Assembly: GCA_965112735.1 (NCBI GenBank)
Contig: OZ218950.1
Span: 5,890,001-5,954,000 of the forward strand
DNA length: 64,000 bases
Reading direction: 5' to 3'
Origin: Phaeosaccion multiseriatum
Taxonomy: Eukaryota; Ochrophyta, other classes
The notes below the pieces were generated by a model, which did not search any database, was not told the origin of the DNA, and worked only from the letters and a program-made list of their open reading frames with translations. Positions within the stretch are counted from its first letter, which is position 1; each line of letters starts with the position of its first letter. Of the stretch, positions 22,511 through 36,180 are shown one piece after another. Position numbers and translations under genes: made by a program.

Positions 22511-24168
22511 ATGGCAGAGATGGTGAGCAAGAGCTCAGTAGAGGCCGCAGAGGCTAGCGTTCCCGATGCCCGCATGGAGGAGGCGGGAGAGGTAGCAACG
22601 AATGCGCCCAAAGCAGCAGCAGTAGTCCAGAGAAGGGACGGTGAGCCAGCAGCAACACAGCATGAGCACCACCACCACCACCACCACCACGAGGGCTGCG
22701 AGCACGGGGAGGAGGATGCGCCCCCCCCCGCCATCGTGGTTCCTGGGGACGTGGTGGAGCTGGAGAAAGGTATGGAGTACCTCACCATTATCGGCACCAT
22801 CGCCGGAGTCAAGGTACGAGCGGGTAGCCGATGCTTCCGATCCCTGTCCTGCCTCCACCCCGACCTCTCTGTCCCCTACTTTACTCACCCTCCCCCCCTC
22901 CCCACCCCTAGGTGACCAAGGTGGCGGGGCTGGAAGGCCTCACGTCCCTGAAGGAGCTTACCCTCCGCTCCTGCCTCATCAAGGAGGTGGAGGGCGTGAG
23001 CACCCTCACACAGCTCACCAAGCTCGAGCTGTACGACAACCAGGTGCGTGTGTGAGTAAGGGCGTGTAGATACGGGAGAGGGAGGGGGGGTGAAGCGGCA
23101 CAGTGTCGCCCAAGAGAGTCATCTCCTGCTCCTGAGACGAGAGTCATCTCTCTCTACAAGAAAGCCTTGCTTGTCCCTCAACACTCCCTCTGCCCCCCCT
23201 TCCATGGTGATGCGATACACATCCAGATCCTGAGCCTGGGCGGCGGCTGCCTGGACACGCTGTCGCAGCTCACCGTGCTGGACATGAGCTACAACCTTAT
23301 CAACAGCATGGCCCCCGTCAAGGCTTGCCCGCTGTTGGAGGAGCTCTACATCGCACAGGTGGGTAGGTGGGTTTGGGGCTAGCAGGAAGGAAGGAAGGAC
23401 GTGTGCCGAGGTGTTGGGGGTGGCGGTCCGCTTCCCTTGCAGAGACTCACATGCTGCGGACCCTTTCACTCACCGTTGGCAGCGGCTGTGCTCTACTGCC
23501 CCGTTTAGATCGTTTTTTCATGTACTCGCATCGATGGGGCCTCCCTTGTGTGGCCTTTCCCCTTCCTTCGCTGTGCTGCTACTGTTGCTGCTGCTGCTGC
23601 TGCTGCTGCTAACCTACATACTGCTACTATATATATACTGCTGCTACTGCGCTTGCATGAGTATGATGCATGCCCTCACCTTACCCCACTCCACCCCCCC
23701 CCCCCCCTCACCTCACCGTGCAACAACACACCCAGAACTGCCTCCGCAAGATGGAGGGCCTCACAGAGTGCACTCGCCTGCGCAAGCTCGACCTCGGGGC
23801 CAACCGCATCCGAGCCATTGAGGGGCTCGACAACTGTACCGCCCTGACGGAGTTGTGGCTGGGCAAGAACAAGATTACGGCCATCGGAGGGTTGCATACA
23901 CTCACGGGCCTCATGCGTCTCGACGTGCAGGTAAGAGGAAGGGGCAAGGAGTGAGGGTTGGGGGGGGGGGGGGGGGATAGATGGCAGGGGGGAGGGAGGG
24001 GGGAAGGGGGAGGGGGATGAAGAGAGAGGAGGGGGGAAGGGGGGAAGGCATGGCTGTCGGTGGAGGCGGGGAAACAAAACGGAATCTTTGGAACGTCTTT
24101 GGAACGAAGCACAAGACGAGAAGGAGGTGGGGGGTGGCAACACGCTCGACCAAGCCAGACCAAGGCCA

Positions 24169-24219
<51 letters not shown>

Positions 24220-25270
24220 TGTGTGTGTGTGTGTGACACCACCAACCCCATCACTTGCCTATCCCCTCTCCCTCTCTGTCTTCCCTTTACTGTTTCGGAC
24301 GCCTGTTGTTCCTGCTCTCTCCTGTTACTCTTTCTCCCCTCCCCCCCCCCACACACAGAACAACCGCCTCACAGCCATCTCCGGCCTGGAGGCACAGGCC
24401 AATCTCCAGGAGCTGTATCTGGCGTGCAATGCCATCGAGTCCATATCCACGGGCCTGGAGCACGTAACGGCCCTGACCACGCTCGACGTGTCCACGAACC
24501 GCCTCACCAGTACGGAGGGCGTGGGCCACCTCACTAAGCTTGAGGATCTGTGGATGAGCGGCAACAAGGTGGCCAGCTTCGACGCGCTGCAGGTAAGCGA
24601 GTGAGTCGCCAGGATGGGGTGTTGTGTGTGTGTATGGGTGTGGGGATGGAGTGAGGGAGTGCGTCGGGTGTGGAGTGGAGTAGGCTGGAGTGGAGTTGGA
24701 CCGGGGGGGTGTGAGTGTGAGTGTGAGTGGGTCGGTGGAGTGAATAGAATGGAGTGGGTGGGAGGAGGGAAGTGTGGAAAGTAGTGGAGTGGAGTGAGGG
24801 GGTGGGAGGATGAGTGTGTGGAAAGTAGTGGAGTGGAGTGGAGTGAGGGGGTGGCAGGAGGAATGAGTGGAATGGAGTTAAGTGGGTGAGTGAGGGGGTG
24901 GCAGGATGAGTGTGTGGAATGGAGGTGAGTGAGCCAGAAATGAGACCCTGCATGATTTGGGTGTGAGCATATACAGTACGTGTTTTGCTTCGCTCCTCTC
25001 TGTGGAACATGCCTTCGTCCCTCCTGCACTTGAGACCCCGTGCACACCACACCTCCGCCCCTGCTCTTCACCCGCGTTGCCACCACCCTGCCCCGCCTGC
25101 CTCTCGCTCCTCCCCCCTCGCAGGCGGTGTCTAGCCTGCCGGCCCTGACGTGCATCTACCTGGAGCACAACCCCCTGCAGACGGAGTTCGAGTACCGGAC
25201 CAAGCTCAAGGAGATGTTCCCGCGCCTCACGCAGATCGATGCCGTCAGCTGTGGCGCCGTGGCCCGATAA
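22511..25270 (+). CDS. SDS22: SDS22/PPP1R7, leucine-rich regulator of protein phosphatase 1, 6 exons
   Basis: Exons 22511-22813, 22912-23043, 23227-23358, 23736-23930, 24359-24592, 25124-25270; 380 aa, all junctions in phase 0. After an acidic, His-rich N-terminus (an octahistidine near residue 57) come about ten 22-residue SDS22-type repeats (for example LRKLDLGANRIRAIEGLDNC), ending in the SDS22 cap (YLEHNPLQTEFEYRTKL, RLTQIDA). In the family this protein binds and shapes the PP1 catalytic subunit in nucleus and cytosol. The first in-frame ATG is used; an upstream open stretch lacks an ATG. Introns fall at equivalent points of the repeats, four of them following a Gln codon. Strong call. 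Confidence 0.93.
24172..24236. repeat. (GT)n microsatellite, SDS22 intron 4
   Basis: About 30 GT units with a single GTAT interruption. Confidence 0.9.
24612..24935. repeat. GGAGTGGAGT-rich intron 5 of SDS22
   Basis: Degenerate pentamer (GGAGT) array with GTGAGTGGG elements. No coding signal. Confidence 0.7.
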
Positions 25271-25847
25271 AAGTGCTTTTTAGTACGAGAAGTGTAAGAC
25301 TTGATGTTTTAGGAGGAGGATAACTGTAATGCGTCAAGTAGGTGGTGCCAATCCTTTACTTTGGGCTGGAAAGGGTGTTTTGCGGTACCGTGGGAAGACA
25401 GGGAGCAAGCTCAGCGAAAAATGGAAAAGTGTAAGAAACGACAGTGTTGGTTTGTGGGAGCAGGGGCACTCAGAGTGTGTGGCTGCAATGTTGTTCTCTT
25501 GGAAAGGGTGCTGCTGAGAAACACCAGTATGGTTTTTTTCACTGGAGGGACTTGTCTCAGTGATCAAGGGTGGTGTTAAGAAGAAACACCAGTGTTGGTT
25601 CGTCGTCAATTGAGTGTGAGCGGCGCGTGTGATGTGGCGGAGAAAGTGGCGTCCCTCAGACAATTACATCCCAGGAGCGAAGCAGCAGCAGCAAAAGAGC
25701 ATAATGTAGTCCTCTTTGAACATACCAAAAAAGAGGGGGAGCCCTTTTTCATTGCCATACGTCTGTGTGTGGTATATTTGAAATCACAACCGCCTGCGAT
25801 AACGAGCTTGAAACGAGCACACAAGTTGGCATAGAGCAGCGCATACA
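25271..25847. other. Spacer with decayed histone-type stem-loops
   Basis: Besides the 3' end of SDS22, this spacer contains GGTGTT...AACACC at 25572-25590 with an enlarged 7-base loop, and a more decayed form near 25505-25523. Both lie in minus-strand sense in a flank that resembles the 3' flank of the H4 genes at 33.4 and 37.8 kb. From about 25665 the sequence matches the leader region of the second PWWP gene (28.94 kb onward). Confidence 0.55.
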
Positions 25848-26716
25848 ATGAACAGACGGGAGGGAGCATCATCAGGGGAGGCACAAGATGCGGAGGGGGC
25901 GCGACGTCTGAGCAAGGCTGTCGCGCACGACGAGGGAGGGGATGGAGGAGATGACAATCGGGGGGAGGAGACGCGGCTAATCGACGACGACGTAGCGGAG
26001 ATGGACCCAGCCAGGAGGGCAATGTTCGGTATGGCCGTCAAGGTGGAGCTCAAGCCCGGCGTATGGTGGGCTGGAGTCGTGTGCGATCCTCGCTTCGCTC
26101 CTCATCCGGTCATGGTCACGGCCCAAAAATGCCTTCCCCGAGCACAAGACCTGGTCTTCCTCTTCGGCGTCAAGTACCCATTTGTTATGGCGCCATGCTG
26201 GTGAGCGAGGTCTAATAGGGCATCAAGCAATCTGTCCGTCCCATCCGGTCTAACGAACAAGCAACGCGTCCCAATCAGGTCCATCAAGCCCTTCGATGGC
26301 GATGTGGATGTTCTTCCCGCCGCGATGCTCGAGGGCAGCGATGCGCAGGGCTGGATGGAAGGCATGGAGCAGGCAAAGAGGCATGCCTCCCTACCTGAGG
26401 AGCAGAGGATGGCGTGGATAAGAAAGGGCGGCAGGAGGAGAGGGGGGATCGGAGGAGAGGTGCGTTCGCTGCTCGACGAATTCTCCGCTCCTGTGGCTGC
26501 TTGCTCCTGTTTGTACCTCACTCTCCACTCTCTGTCCCCGCCCCGCAGCGAGCACACAATCGCATGCTCCAATTCTACCGGAACCTCGACCAAGACCGGT
26601 CGGCGGCGCCGCTGCTGAGACCGAAGGCACAGCGTCCCGATGGCACCCCTGTGACGCCGCTCGTGACGGCGCTCGCCAGACCTCCGCCAAAGAAGCAGAA
26701 GCGCGCTCCTGGCTGA
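25848..26716 (+). CDS. PWWP-like protein, short copy (internal deletion derivative), 3 exons
   Basis: Exons 25848-26200, 26279-26459, 26549-26716; 233 aa, junctions in phase. A PWWP-like fold spans residues ~55-130: KVELKPGVWWAGVVCDP corresponds to the PWWP motif strand, followed by DLVFLFGVKYPFV and IKPFDGD. Such domains bind methylated histone tails and DNA. The C-terminus jumps from PLVTAL straight to PPPKKQKRAPG, a nuclear-localisation-like basic end. Compared with the copy at 29182-32395, about 2.36 kb (its 30001-32357) is missing, removing the middle and the zinc fingers. The frame nevertheless stays open to the same C-terminal peptide. It may be expressed as a truncated paralogue or be a recent relic. 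Confidence 0.7.
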
Positions 26717-26774
26717 GAAGGGCATGGTAGGCAGTCTTGGTGACGGGCTCGGGGGAACAAGCTGTGAGTGAGGG

Positions 26775-26870
26775 AGCTAGTGAGTGGGCTAGTAGGGCAT
26801 GGGTGGCGTGGATGGGTGGGTGGGTGAATGCGTGTGTGGGTGTCTGGGGGTGTAGGTGCATGGGCAGGAC
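26775..26870. repeat. GTGGGTG-type array
   Basis: Degenerate GTGGGTGGGTGMRTG units directly downstream of the short PWWP gene. Confidence 0.7.
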
Positions 26871-27170
26871 ATCGACATTGGTATCGAGGAGGTATATTTC
26901 GGTCTAGTTCGGGATGGTGGGCGGGAGGGTATCGGGTCAGTGACAAGGCCGTGCCGTGTATGGGAGGCAAAAGAGATAAGAGCAAGGGCATAGAGGACAG
27001 TCCGACAAGGACAAGGACATAATCAAGGGAGTGGTATTGGACATTAGCGACGTCTATCAATTACATATCAACTCTTATGCACATCGTAGAGAACTTGGAG
27101 TGAGCGGTAGGCCACAACGTGGCTACTGAGAGCGGTTCCGGGAAGGGTCGTCTCTGCCCTTGGCTCGGAG
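26855..27170. repeat. Recurrent block P, copy 1
   Basis: Unique-looking segment beginning TGCATGGGCAGGACATCGAC and ending at CTTGGCTCGGAGGCTAA. It is found again at 27850-28185 and 36755-37085. No protein recognised. Confidence 0.8.
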
Positions 27171-27174
27171 GCTA

Positions 27175-27480
27175 ACAGGGGGTGGGTGGGTGGGTGGGTG
27201 GATGAATGCGTGCGTGGGTGGGTTCGTGCGTGCGTGGGTGCGTGGGTGGGTGCGTGTGTGGGTGGATGAATGCGTACGTGGGTGGGTTCGTGCGTGCGTG
27301 GGTGCGTGTGTGGTGCGGGGTGTGGGGGTGGGTGAGTGAGTGAGTGTGTGGGTGGGTGGGGGTGTGGGAGGTGGGTGGGTGAGTGAGTGGGTAGGCGGGT
27401 GGGTGGGGGTGTGGGGATGGGTGAGTGCATGGGTGCGTGTGTGGGTCGGTGCGTGAGTGAGTGCGTGCAGTAGGTCTGTG
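27175..27480. repeat. GTGGGTG/GTGAGTG array
   Basis: About 300 bp of degenerate tetranucleotide repeat with periodic GTGCGTGCGTGG. No coding signal. Confidence 0.8.
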
Positions 27481-27705
27481 TGATAGCTTCAGGGGGGGGG
27501 GGGGAGAGTGTGGCAGCCAGGACAGCGCTCCGGCGGGTGATAGACGGGGGGGGTGCAAGCGAACCGTCTTGCTTGTAAACAGAGCGGCTGTCCATTTTGG
27601 GAAGGGCGGGAAGCGGAACACTCGCAGACCACGCGAGTAACAAATGAAGACACGTTTTTGCACACCAGCAGCAGCACAGCAAGCAAGAGGCTTGGATGCC
27701 CATGG
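27465..27705. repeat. Recurrent block Q, copy 1
   Basis: Segment from GTAGGTCTGTGTGATAGCTT through CAGACCACGCGAGTAACAAA. It recurs at 28525-28740, 33040-33250, 36165-36630 (interrupted) and 37400-37615, always next to a GTGGGTG array. Confidence 0.8.
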
Positions 27706-27849
27706 AGAGGTGTGGGGGTGGTTGTGTGAGTGAGTGGGTAGGTGGGTGGGTGGGGGTGTGGGTACGTGGGTGGGTGGGTGCGTGCGTGGGTGGGTAGGTG
27801 CGTGCGTGGGTGGGTAGGTGCGTGCGTGGGTGTGTGATGGGGGGTGTGG

Positions 27850-28185
27850 GGTGTAGGTGCATGGGCAGGACATCGACATTGGTATCGAGGAGGTCTATTT
27901 CGGTCTAGTTCGGAATGGTGGGCGGGAGGGTATCGGGTCAGTGACAAGGCCGCGTAGGAGGCAAAAGAGATCAAAGCAAGGGCATAGAGGACACTGTGGC
28001 AAGTGTATAGACAAGGACATCATCAAGTGAGTGGTGTTGGACACTAGCGACGTCCATTAATTACATACATTTCCACTTGATCAACTCTTATGCACGTCCT
28101 AAAGATCTTGGAGGGAGCGGTAGGCCACTACGTGGCTACTGAGAGCGGTTCCGGGAAGGGTCGTCTCTGCCCTTGGCTCGGAGGC
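27850..28185. repeat. Recurrent block P, copy 2
   Basis: Same segment as 26855-27170 with small indels, including an extra ACATTTCCACTTGATC stretch. Confidence 0.8.
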
Positions 28186-28189
28186 TAAG

Positions 28190-28740
28190 AGGGAGTGGGT
28201 GGGTGGGTGGGTGGGTGGGTGGGGGTGTGGGTACGTGAGTGGGTGCGTGCGTGGGTGTGTGGGTGCGTGCGTGGGTGGATGAATGCTTGCGTGGGTGGGT
28301 TCGTGCGTGCGTGGGTGCGTGCGTGGTGCGGGGTGTGGGGGTGGGTGAGTGAGTGAGTGAGTGAGTGTGTGGGTAGGTGGGTGGGGGTGTGGGGGGTGGG
28401 TGGGTTAGTGAGTGGGTAGGTGGGTGGGTGGGGTGGATGAGTGCGTGGGTGCGTGTGTGGTTGGGGGTGTGGGGGTGGATGAGTGCGTGGGTGCGTGTGT
28501 GGGTGGGTGCGTGAGTGAGTGCGTGTAGTAGGTCTGTGTGATAGCTTCAGGCAGGGCGGGGAGGGCGTGGCAGCCAGGACAGCGCTCCGGCGGGTGATAG
28601 ACGGGTGGGGTGCAACAAGCGGCCCGACTTGCTTGTAAAGAGAGCGGCTGTCCATTTTGGGAAGCGGAACACGCGCAGACCACGCGAGTAGCAAATGAAG
28701 ACAAGAAGTATAGCAAGCAAGAGGGTTGGTGCCCATGGAG
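28190..28740. repeat. GTGGGTG array followed by block Q, copy 2
   Basis: The array spans about 28190-28520. The Q block then runs to 28740 and continues into sequence shared with the H4 3' flanks. Confidence 0.8.
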
Positions 28741-28860
28741 AGAGTGAGGGCGAGGGGGGGGGGTGCGTGACTCTCGTCGAATGGGTGGTGTAAAGAAACA
28801 ACAGTGTTTGGTTCGTCAAGGGGAATCACGCGGTGCACGTCGCATCTCTTTCAAAAGGGT

Positions 28861-28876
28861 GGTGTGGAGAAACACC
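28861..28876 (-). other. Degenerate histone-type 3' stem-loop without a histone gene
   Basis: GGTGTGGAGAAACACC on the plus strand differs by one stem base from the stem-loop behind the H4 genes, and about 60 bp on each side match the H4 3' flank. Homology stops just before the place where an H4 stop codon would be. A second decayed form lies near 28785. Confidence 0.6.
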
Positions 28877-29181
28877 AGTGTTGTTGTTTTGTGTTGACGC
28901 CCTTGACGCTCACAACAGAAAGCCGGGTCCCTCAGTCAATCACATCCCAGGAGCGAAGCAGCAGCTAAGTATACATGTAGTCCTCTTTGGCAACCGAAAC
29001 CTCGCTTACGCTCAAAAGTTTTGTGCTCCTGCTCACAGAGGACTATAGCTATAGTCAGAGGGGGAGCCCTTTTTCACTGCCATACATAAATCTCTGTGTG
29101 TGTGTGGTATATTTGAAATCACAACCGCCTGCGATAACGAGCTTGAACGAGCACACAAGTTGGCATAGAGCAGCGCATACA

Positions 29182-32100
29182 ATGAACAGACGGGAGAGAG
29201 CATTATCAGGGGAGGCACGAGAGGCGGAGGGGGCGCGACGTCTGAGCAAGGCTGTCGCGCACGACGAGGGAGGGGAAGGAGGACATGACAATCGGGGGGA
29301 GGAGACGCGGCTAATCGACGACGACGTAGCGGAGATGGACCCAGCCAGGAGGGCCATGTTCGGTATGACCGTCATGATGGAGCTCAAGCCCGGCGTATGG
29401 TGGGCTGGAGTCGTGTGCGATCCTCGCTTCGCTCCTCATCCGGTCATGGTCACGGCCCAAAAATGCCTCCCCCGAGCACAAGACCTGGTCTTCCTCTTCG
29501 GCGTCAAGTACCCATTTGTTATGGCGCCGTGCTGGTGAGCGAGGTCTAGTAGGGCATCAAGCAATCTGTCCATCCCATCCAGCCTAACGAACAAGCAACG
29601 CGTCCCAATCAGGTCCATCAAGCCCTTCGATGGCGATGTGGATGTTCTTCCCGCCGCGATGCTCGAGGGCAGCGATGCGCAGGGCTGGATGGAAGGCATG
29701 GAGCAAGCCAAGAGGCATGCCTCCCTACCTGAGCACCAGAGGATGCGGTGGATAAGAAAGGGCGGCAGGAGGAGAGGGGGAATTGGAGGAGAGGTGCGTT
29801 CCCTGCTGCCCGCCGCAAACTCTCTGCTTTGTAAGTACCTCACTCTCCACTCTCTATCCCCGCCCCGCAGTCAGCACACAATCGCATGCACCAATTCTAC
29901 CGGAACCTCGACCAAGACCGGTCGGCGGCGCCGCTGGTGAGACCGAAGGCACAGCGTCCCGAACATGGCGCCCCTGCGATGCCGCTCGTGACGGCGCTCG
30001 ACATGGCTGAGGAGGAGGAGGTTGGCGAGGTCCGTAATGCAGCGGCGCACCTGCCCTGCATGTTAGACAAAGCAGCAGGGGCAAGAGCAAGAGAGAGACC
30101 GGCCAAAAGCATGGTGAGGAGAATGGGGGGTTGCTTGGGGCGGCGGAGCACCGGTTGGTGTTTCCTTCTTCTTCTTCTTCTTTCGCTTGCTTCTGGCGGT
30201 GAGATGCATACTCACATGGCTACCACCCCCATTGCCGTCGATTGCGTACATACCGCAGCAGCAACCACCCGAGGGGTTCTTCGTCTATGTGGAGCTGTAC
30301 GCCGATGCCCAAGGAAGGGAAGGCCCTTGCGTCCTTTCCTGGGCCGAGTGGCCGGAGCTCGAGAACGACAGCGCGCGAGGAGGCCGCCGGCACCGCTGCC
30401 CCCTCGCCACCCGGCATCATCAGTGCCAATAGCAGCGGCGACGAGGGCGACAGCGCGCGAGCACCTCCACCCCCCCGAGCCGAAGCCAATCCAGCACGAG
30501 ACGGAGCAGCGGCAGTAGCCACAGCGACCCCACCGCCGACAGCAGCATTGACAGCACCACCCGCACCAGCCGCTCAAGCAGCAGCGACACCCTGTGAGTC
30601 GGGCAGCGGCATCGGAGCAGCTCCGTCACCAGAGGAAAGCGGCACGGGCAGCATCGGAGCAGCGACAGCTCCATCCACAGCACCTTGCGACTCCTCCAGC
30701 GGGGCGGCTGCAGCGTCAGGAGACCAGCACTACGGTGGCGACAGCAGCGACGACAGCGACGACGACAGCGGCGATGACAAGGCGCCCTCGGGAGCAGGGG
30801 GCGGGCCTTCGATGCGCCGCACCTCCTGGGCTGCATGCGAGAGGAAGCGCAAGCCAGCAGGGCAGGAGAGAGCCCCCGCCACTGCCACCCCGCCAAAAGC
30901 GCCTGTGGAGGTTCAGCAGCTTTTTGAAGGGCGGCAGGTCCTGGCCAACCCCTGCCCTGGCCCGGGGAGCCCACTGCAGCGTAGTCGCCCTGATGAGCAG
31001 ACACTGCACCCCCTCTTGGATCGCTTCTGCGCGCTAAAGGTAGGTTTGTGGCACTTGCTTGTGGGCAGCTGACTCACTACACACAGCCACAACACACACA
31101 CACAGCCACACGGCCGGTCGCCTCCTTTGTGTCCCCAACAAATACTAACACAAAATCATGTTCCTCTGCCTTGCTTGCTTGTTCAGGCTCTTAAGGATCC
31201 CAACGCCATGGCCACTCTGCTGCCCATAGTGTCCATGAACACTCTCCTCCACTGGTGCGACGACCTGTCGCCGGGGAAGTTGGACATGCTGTGGAATTTG
31301 CGCCGCCCGGACGAAGGCAAGGCCTTGGCCCCCGAGCAAGTCGTAGGACTCGGTTGCGAGAACGTTCCTCAGGATACTAGCGTCGTCTATTTCGCCTGGC
31401 CATCCGTGGAGCAGGGGGATCGGGACAAGACTCCGGAGAAGGTTCTCGCACTGCTGAGGGAAAATGTGCCTGGGATGGACAAGTATGACACCGTGGGCGA
31501 GGCGGTGCTCAAGCTCATCGACTCCTTCGAGCCAGAGAATGGAGGACGCATGACGGGAGGAGGCAAGGTGGGCACCACCAGGCACCATGGCGGCCGTTTT
31601 GGAGTGTACAACACGAGCGGCCCGCTGCAGCACCTGCTCCTACTCGCCAAGAAGCTGGGCCTTGCCGACTACTTCTCCCTATATTACGTCGTCCTCTTCC
31701 ACGCTGTGGAGCTCTATTCCCCCTACCGCGACACGTCCTCGGACGAAGAAGCCACCAAGCGCAAGGACAACCAAATGGTCTACCTCGAGGCCATCGAGAC
31801 CACCTGCGCCGCCATCATCGGCCTCCAGTGGCTCCCCGCCTTTGCGCGCTTCGGCCGCTTCAGTGGAGGGGGATCATGCAACAACAACGACACCCCCCCC
31901 TTCACCATCAAGGCTCAACACCTGAGCCGCAGCAGCAGCAGCAGCAGCAGCAGCGGCGGTGGTGGTAGCAGCAGCAGCAGCAGCAGCGGCGGTGGTGGTG
32001 ATAGCAGCAGCAGCGGTGGGGTGACGAAGAAGAGGAAGGTGTGCAGCGTAGCAGGCTGCGACAAACGAGCGAGAAAAGGCGGCCTTTGCGACAAGCACGG

Positions 32101-32395
32101 GGGCCAGAGGAAGAGGAAGCTGTGCAACCACGGCGGAGGAGGCCGCTGCCCCAACCTGGCCGTCAAGGATGGCGTGTGTGTGCAGCATGGCGCCACTTTA
32201 AAGCGGTGTAGGGTGGACCACTGTGACAAGTCTGCCAAGAAGGGCGGTCTGTGCATTCGCCATGGGGCCCCTGTGAAGCGGTGCAGCGTACAAGACTGCG
32301 ACAAGCTCGCCCAGCAGGGCGGAGTGTGCCGCAGGCATAGCAGCAGCAGAGAGGAGGGACCTCCGCCAAAGAAGCAGAAGCGCGCTCCTGGCTAG
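29182..32395 (+). CDS. PWWP-like protein with C-terminal tandem C-x4-C-x-C-x2-H fingers, long copy
   Basis: Exons 29182-29534, 29613-29793 and 29871-30113 mirror the short copy and encode the PWWP-like region. Next comes a segment starting at about 30265 (PPEGFFVYVELYADAQG), then a Ser/Ala/Asp-rich linker to the donor after 31039, and a last exon 31187-32395. The last exon holds a helical region (ALKDPNAMATLLPIVSM onward), a Ser/Gly run and four finger repeats such as CSVAGCDKRARKGGLCDKHG, spaced C-x4-C...GG-x-C-x2-H; it ends in PPPKKQKRAPG. These fingers resemble repeats known from oomycete and heterokont algal proteins. Function is likely chromatin or transcription related, by inference. 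The frame changes between about 30340 and 30420; either an ~80-bp intron or a frameshift explains this, so the middle of the model is uncertain. Confidence 0.68.
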
Positions 32396-32454
32396 GCTGA
32401 GAGGGGCATGGTAGGCAGTCTTGGTGACGGGCTCGGGGTAGCAAGTTGTGAGTG

Positions 32455-33045
32455 AGGGAGGTAGTGAGTGGGTTCGTGGGGCATGGGTGCGTGGCTGCGT
32501 GGGTGAGTGGATGCGTAAGCGCGGATGGGTGCGTGGGTGGATGTGTGGGCGGGTGTGGGGGTGGGTGAGTGAGTGAGTGAGTGGGTAGGTGGGTTGGGGT
32601 TTGGTTACGTGAGTGTGTGGCTGGGTGGGTGTGGGGGTGGGTGAGTGAGTGAGTGGGTGGGTGGGTGGGTGGGTGGGTTCGTATGTGCGTAGGTGGGTGT
32701 GTGGGTGGGTGTGGGGGTGGGTGAGTGAGTGAGTGGGTGGGTGGGTGTGTGAGTGGGTGGGTGGGTGGGTGGGTGGGTGTGCGGGTGGATGGGTTGGGGT
32801 TTGGGTACGTGGGTGGGTGCGTGCGTGGGGGGGTGCGTGTGTGGTGCGGGGTGTGGGGGTGGGAGTGAGTGAGTGAGTGAGTGTGTGGGTAGGTGGGTGG
32901 GGGTGTGGGGGGTGGGTGGGTTAGTGAGTGGGTAGGTGGGTGGGTGGGGTGGATGAGTGCGTGGGTGCGTGTGTGGTTGGGGTTGTGAGGGTGGGTGAGT
33001 GCGTGGGTGCGTGTGTGGGTGGGTGCGTGAGTGAGTGCGTGTAGT
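32455..33045. repeat. GTGGGTG/GTGAGTG array
   Basis: Long degenerate array downstream of the long PWWP gene. From 32834 it is part of the 1-kb segment duplicated at 37194. Confidence 0.8.
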
Positions 33046-33377
33046 ACGTCTGTGTGATAGCTTCAGGCAGGGCGGGGAGGGCGTGGCAGCCAGAACAGCG
33101 CTCCAGCGGGTGATAGACGGGTGGGGTGCAACAAGCGGCCCGACTTGCTTGTAAAGAGAGCGGCTGTCCATTTTGGGGAAGCGGAACACGCGCAGACCAC
33201 GCGAGTAGCAAATGAAGACAAGAAGTATAGCAAGCAAGGGGCTCGGGTGCCCATGGAGAGAGTGAGGGCGAGGGGGGGTGTGCGTGACTCTCGTCGATTG
33301 GGTGGTGTAAAGAAACAACAGTGTTTGGTTCGTCAAGGGGAATCACGCGGTGCACGTCGCATCTCTTTCAAAAGGGT

Positions 33378-33393
33378 GGTGTTGAGAAACACC
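33378..33393 (-). terminator. Histone mRNA 3' stem-loop, H4 copy 1
   Basis: Minus-strand sequence GGTGTTTCTCAACACC, a 6-bp stem with a 4-base loop, followed by ACCC as in canonical replication-dependent histone mRNAs. It lies 71 nt after the stop codon. Confidence 0.8.
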
Positions 33394-33463
33394 AGTGTTG
33401 TTGTTTTGTGTTGACGCCTTGACGCCACAAAAGCGGTGTGCGAGGCGAAAAGAGAGAACGCGT

Positions 33464-35982
<2,519 letters not shown>

Positions 35983-35984
35983 GG

Positions 35985-36180
35985 GGTGGGTGAGTGAGTG
36001 AGTGAGTGGGTGGGTGGGTTGCGGTTTGGGTACGTGGGTGGGTGCGTGCGTGGGTGGGTTGGGGTGTGGGTGGGTGCGCGCGTGGGGGGTGTGGGTGGGT
36101 GGGTGGGTGGGTGCGTGGGTGCGTGGGTGCGTTCGTGCGTGCGTGAGTGAGTGAGGGAGGGAATGAGTGCGTGCAGTAGG
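35985..36180. repeat. GTGGGTG array
   Basis: Directly truncates the pseudogene; followed by block Q. Confidence 0.75.

Noticed and set aside
27175-28190. Long open frames in GTGGGTG arrays
   Set aside because: They are Thr/His/Pro or Val/Gly repeats in several frames at once, typical of simple tetranucleotide arrays.
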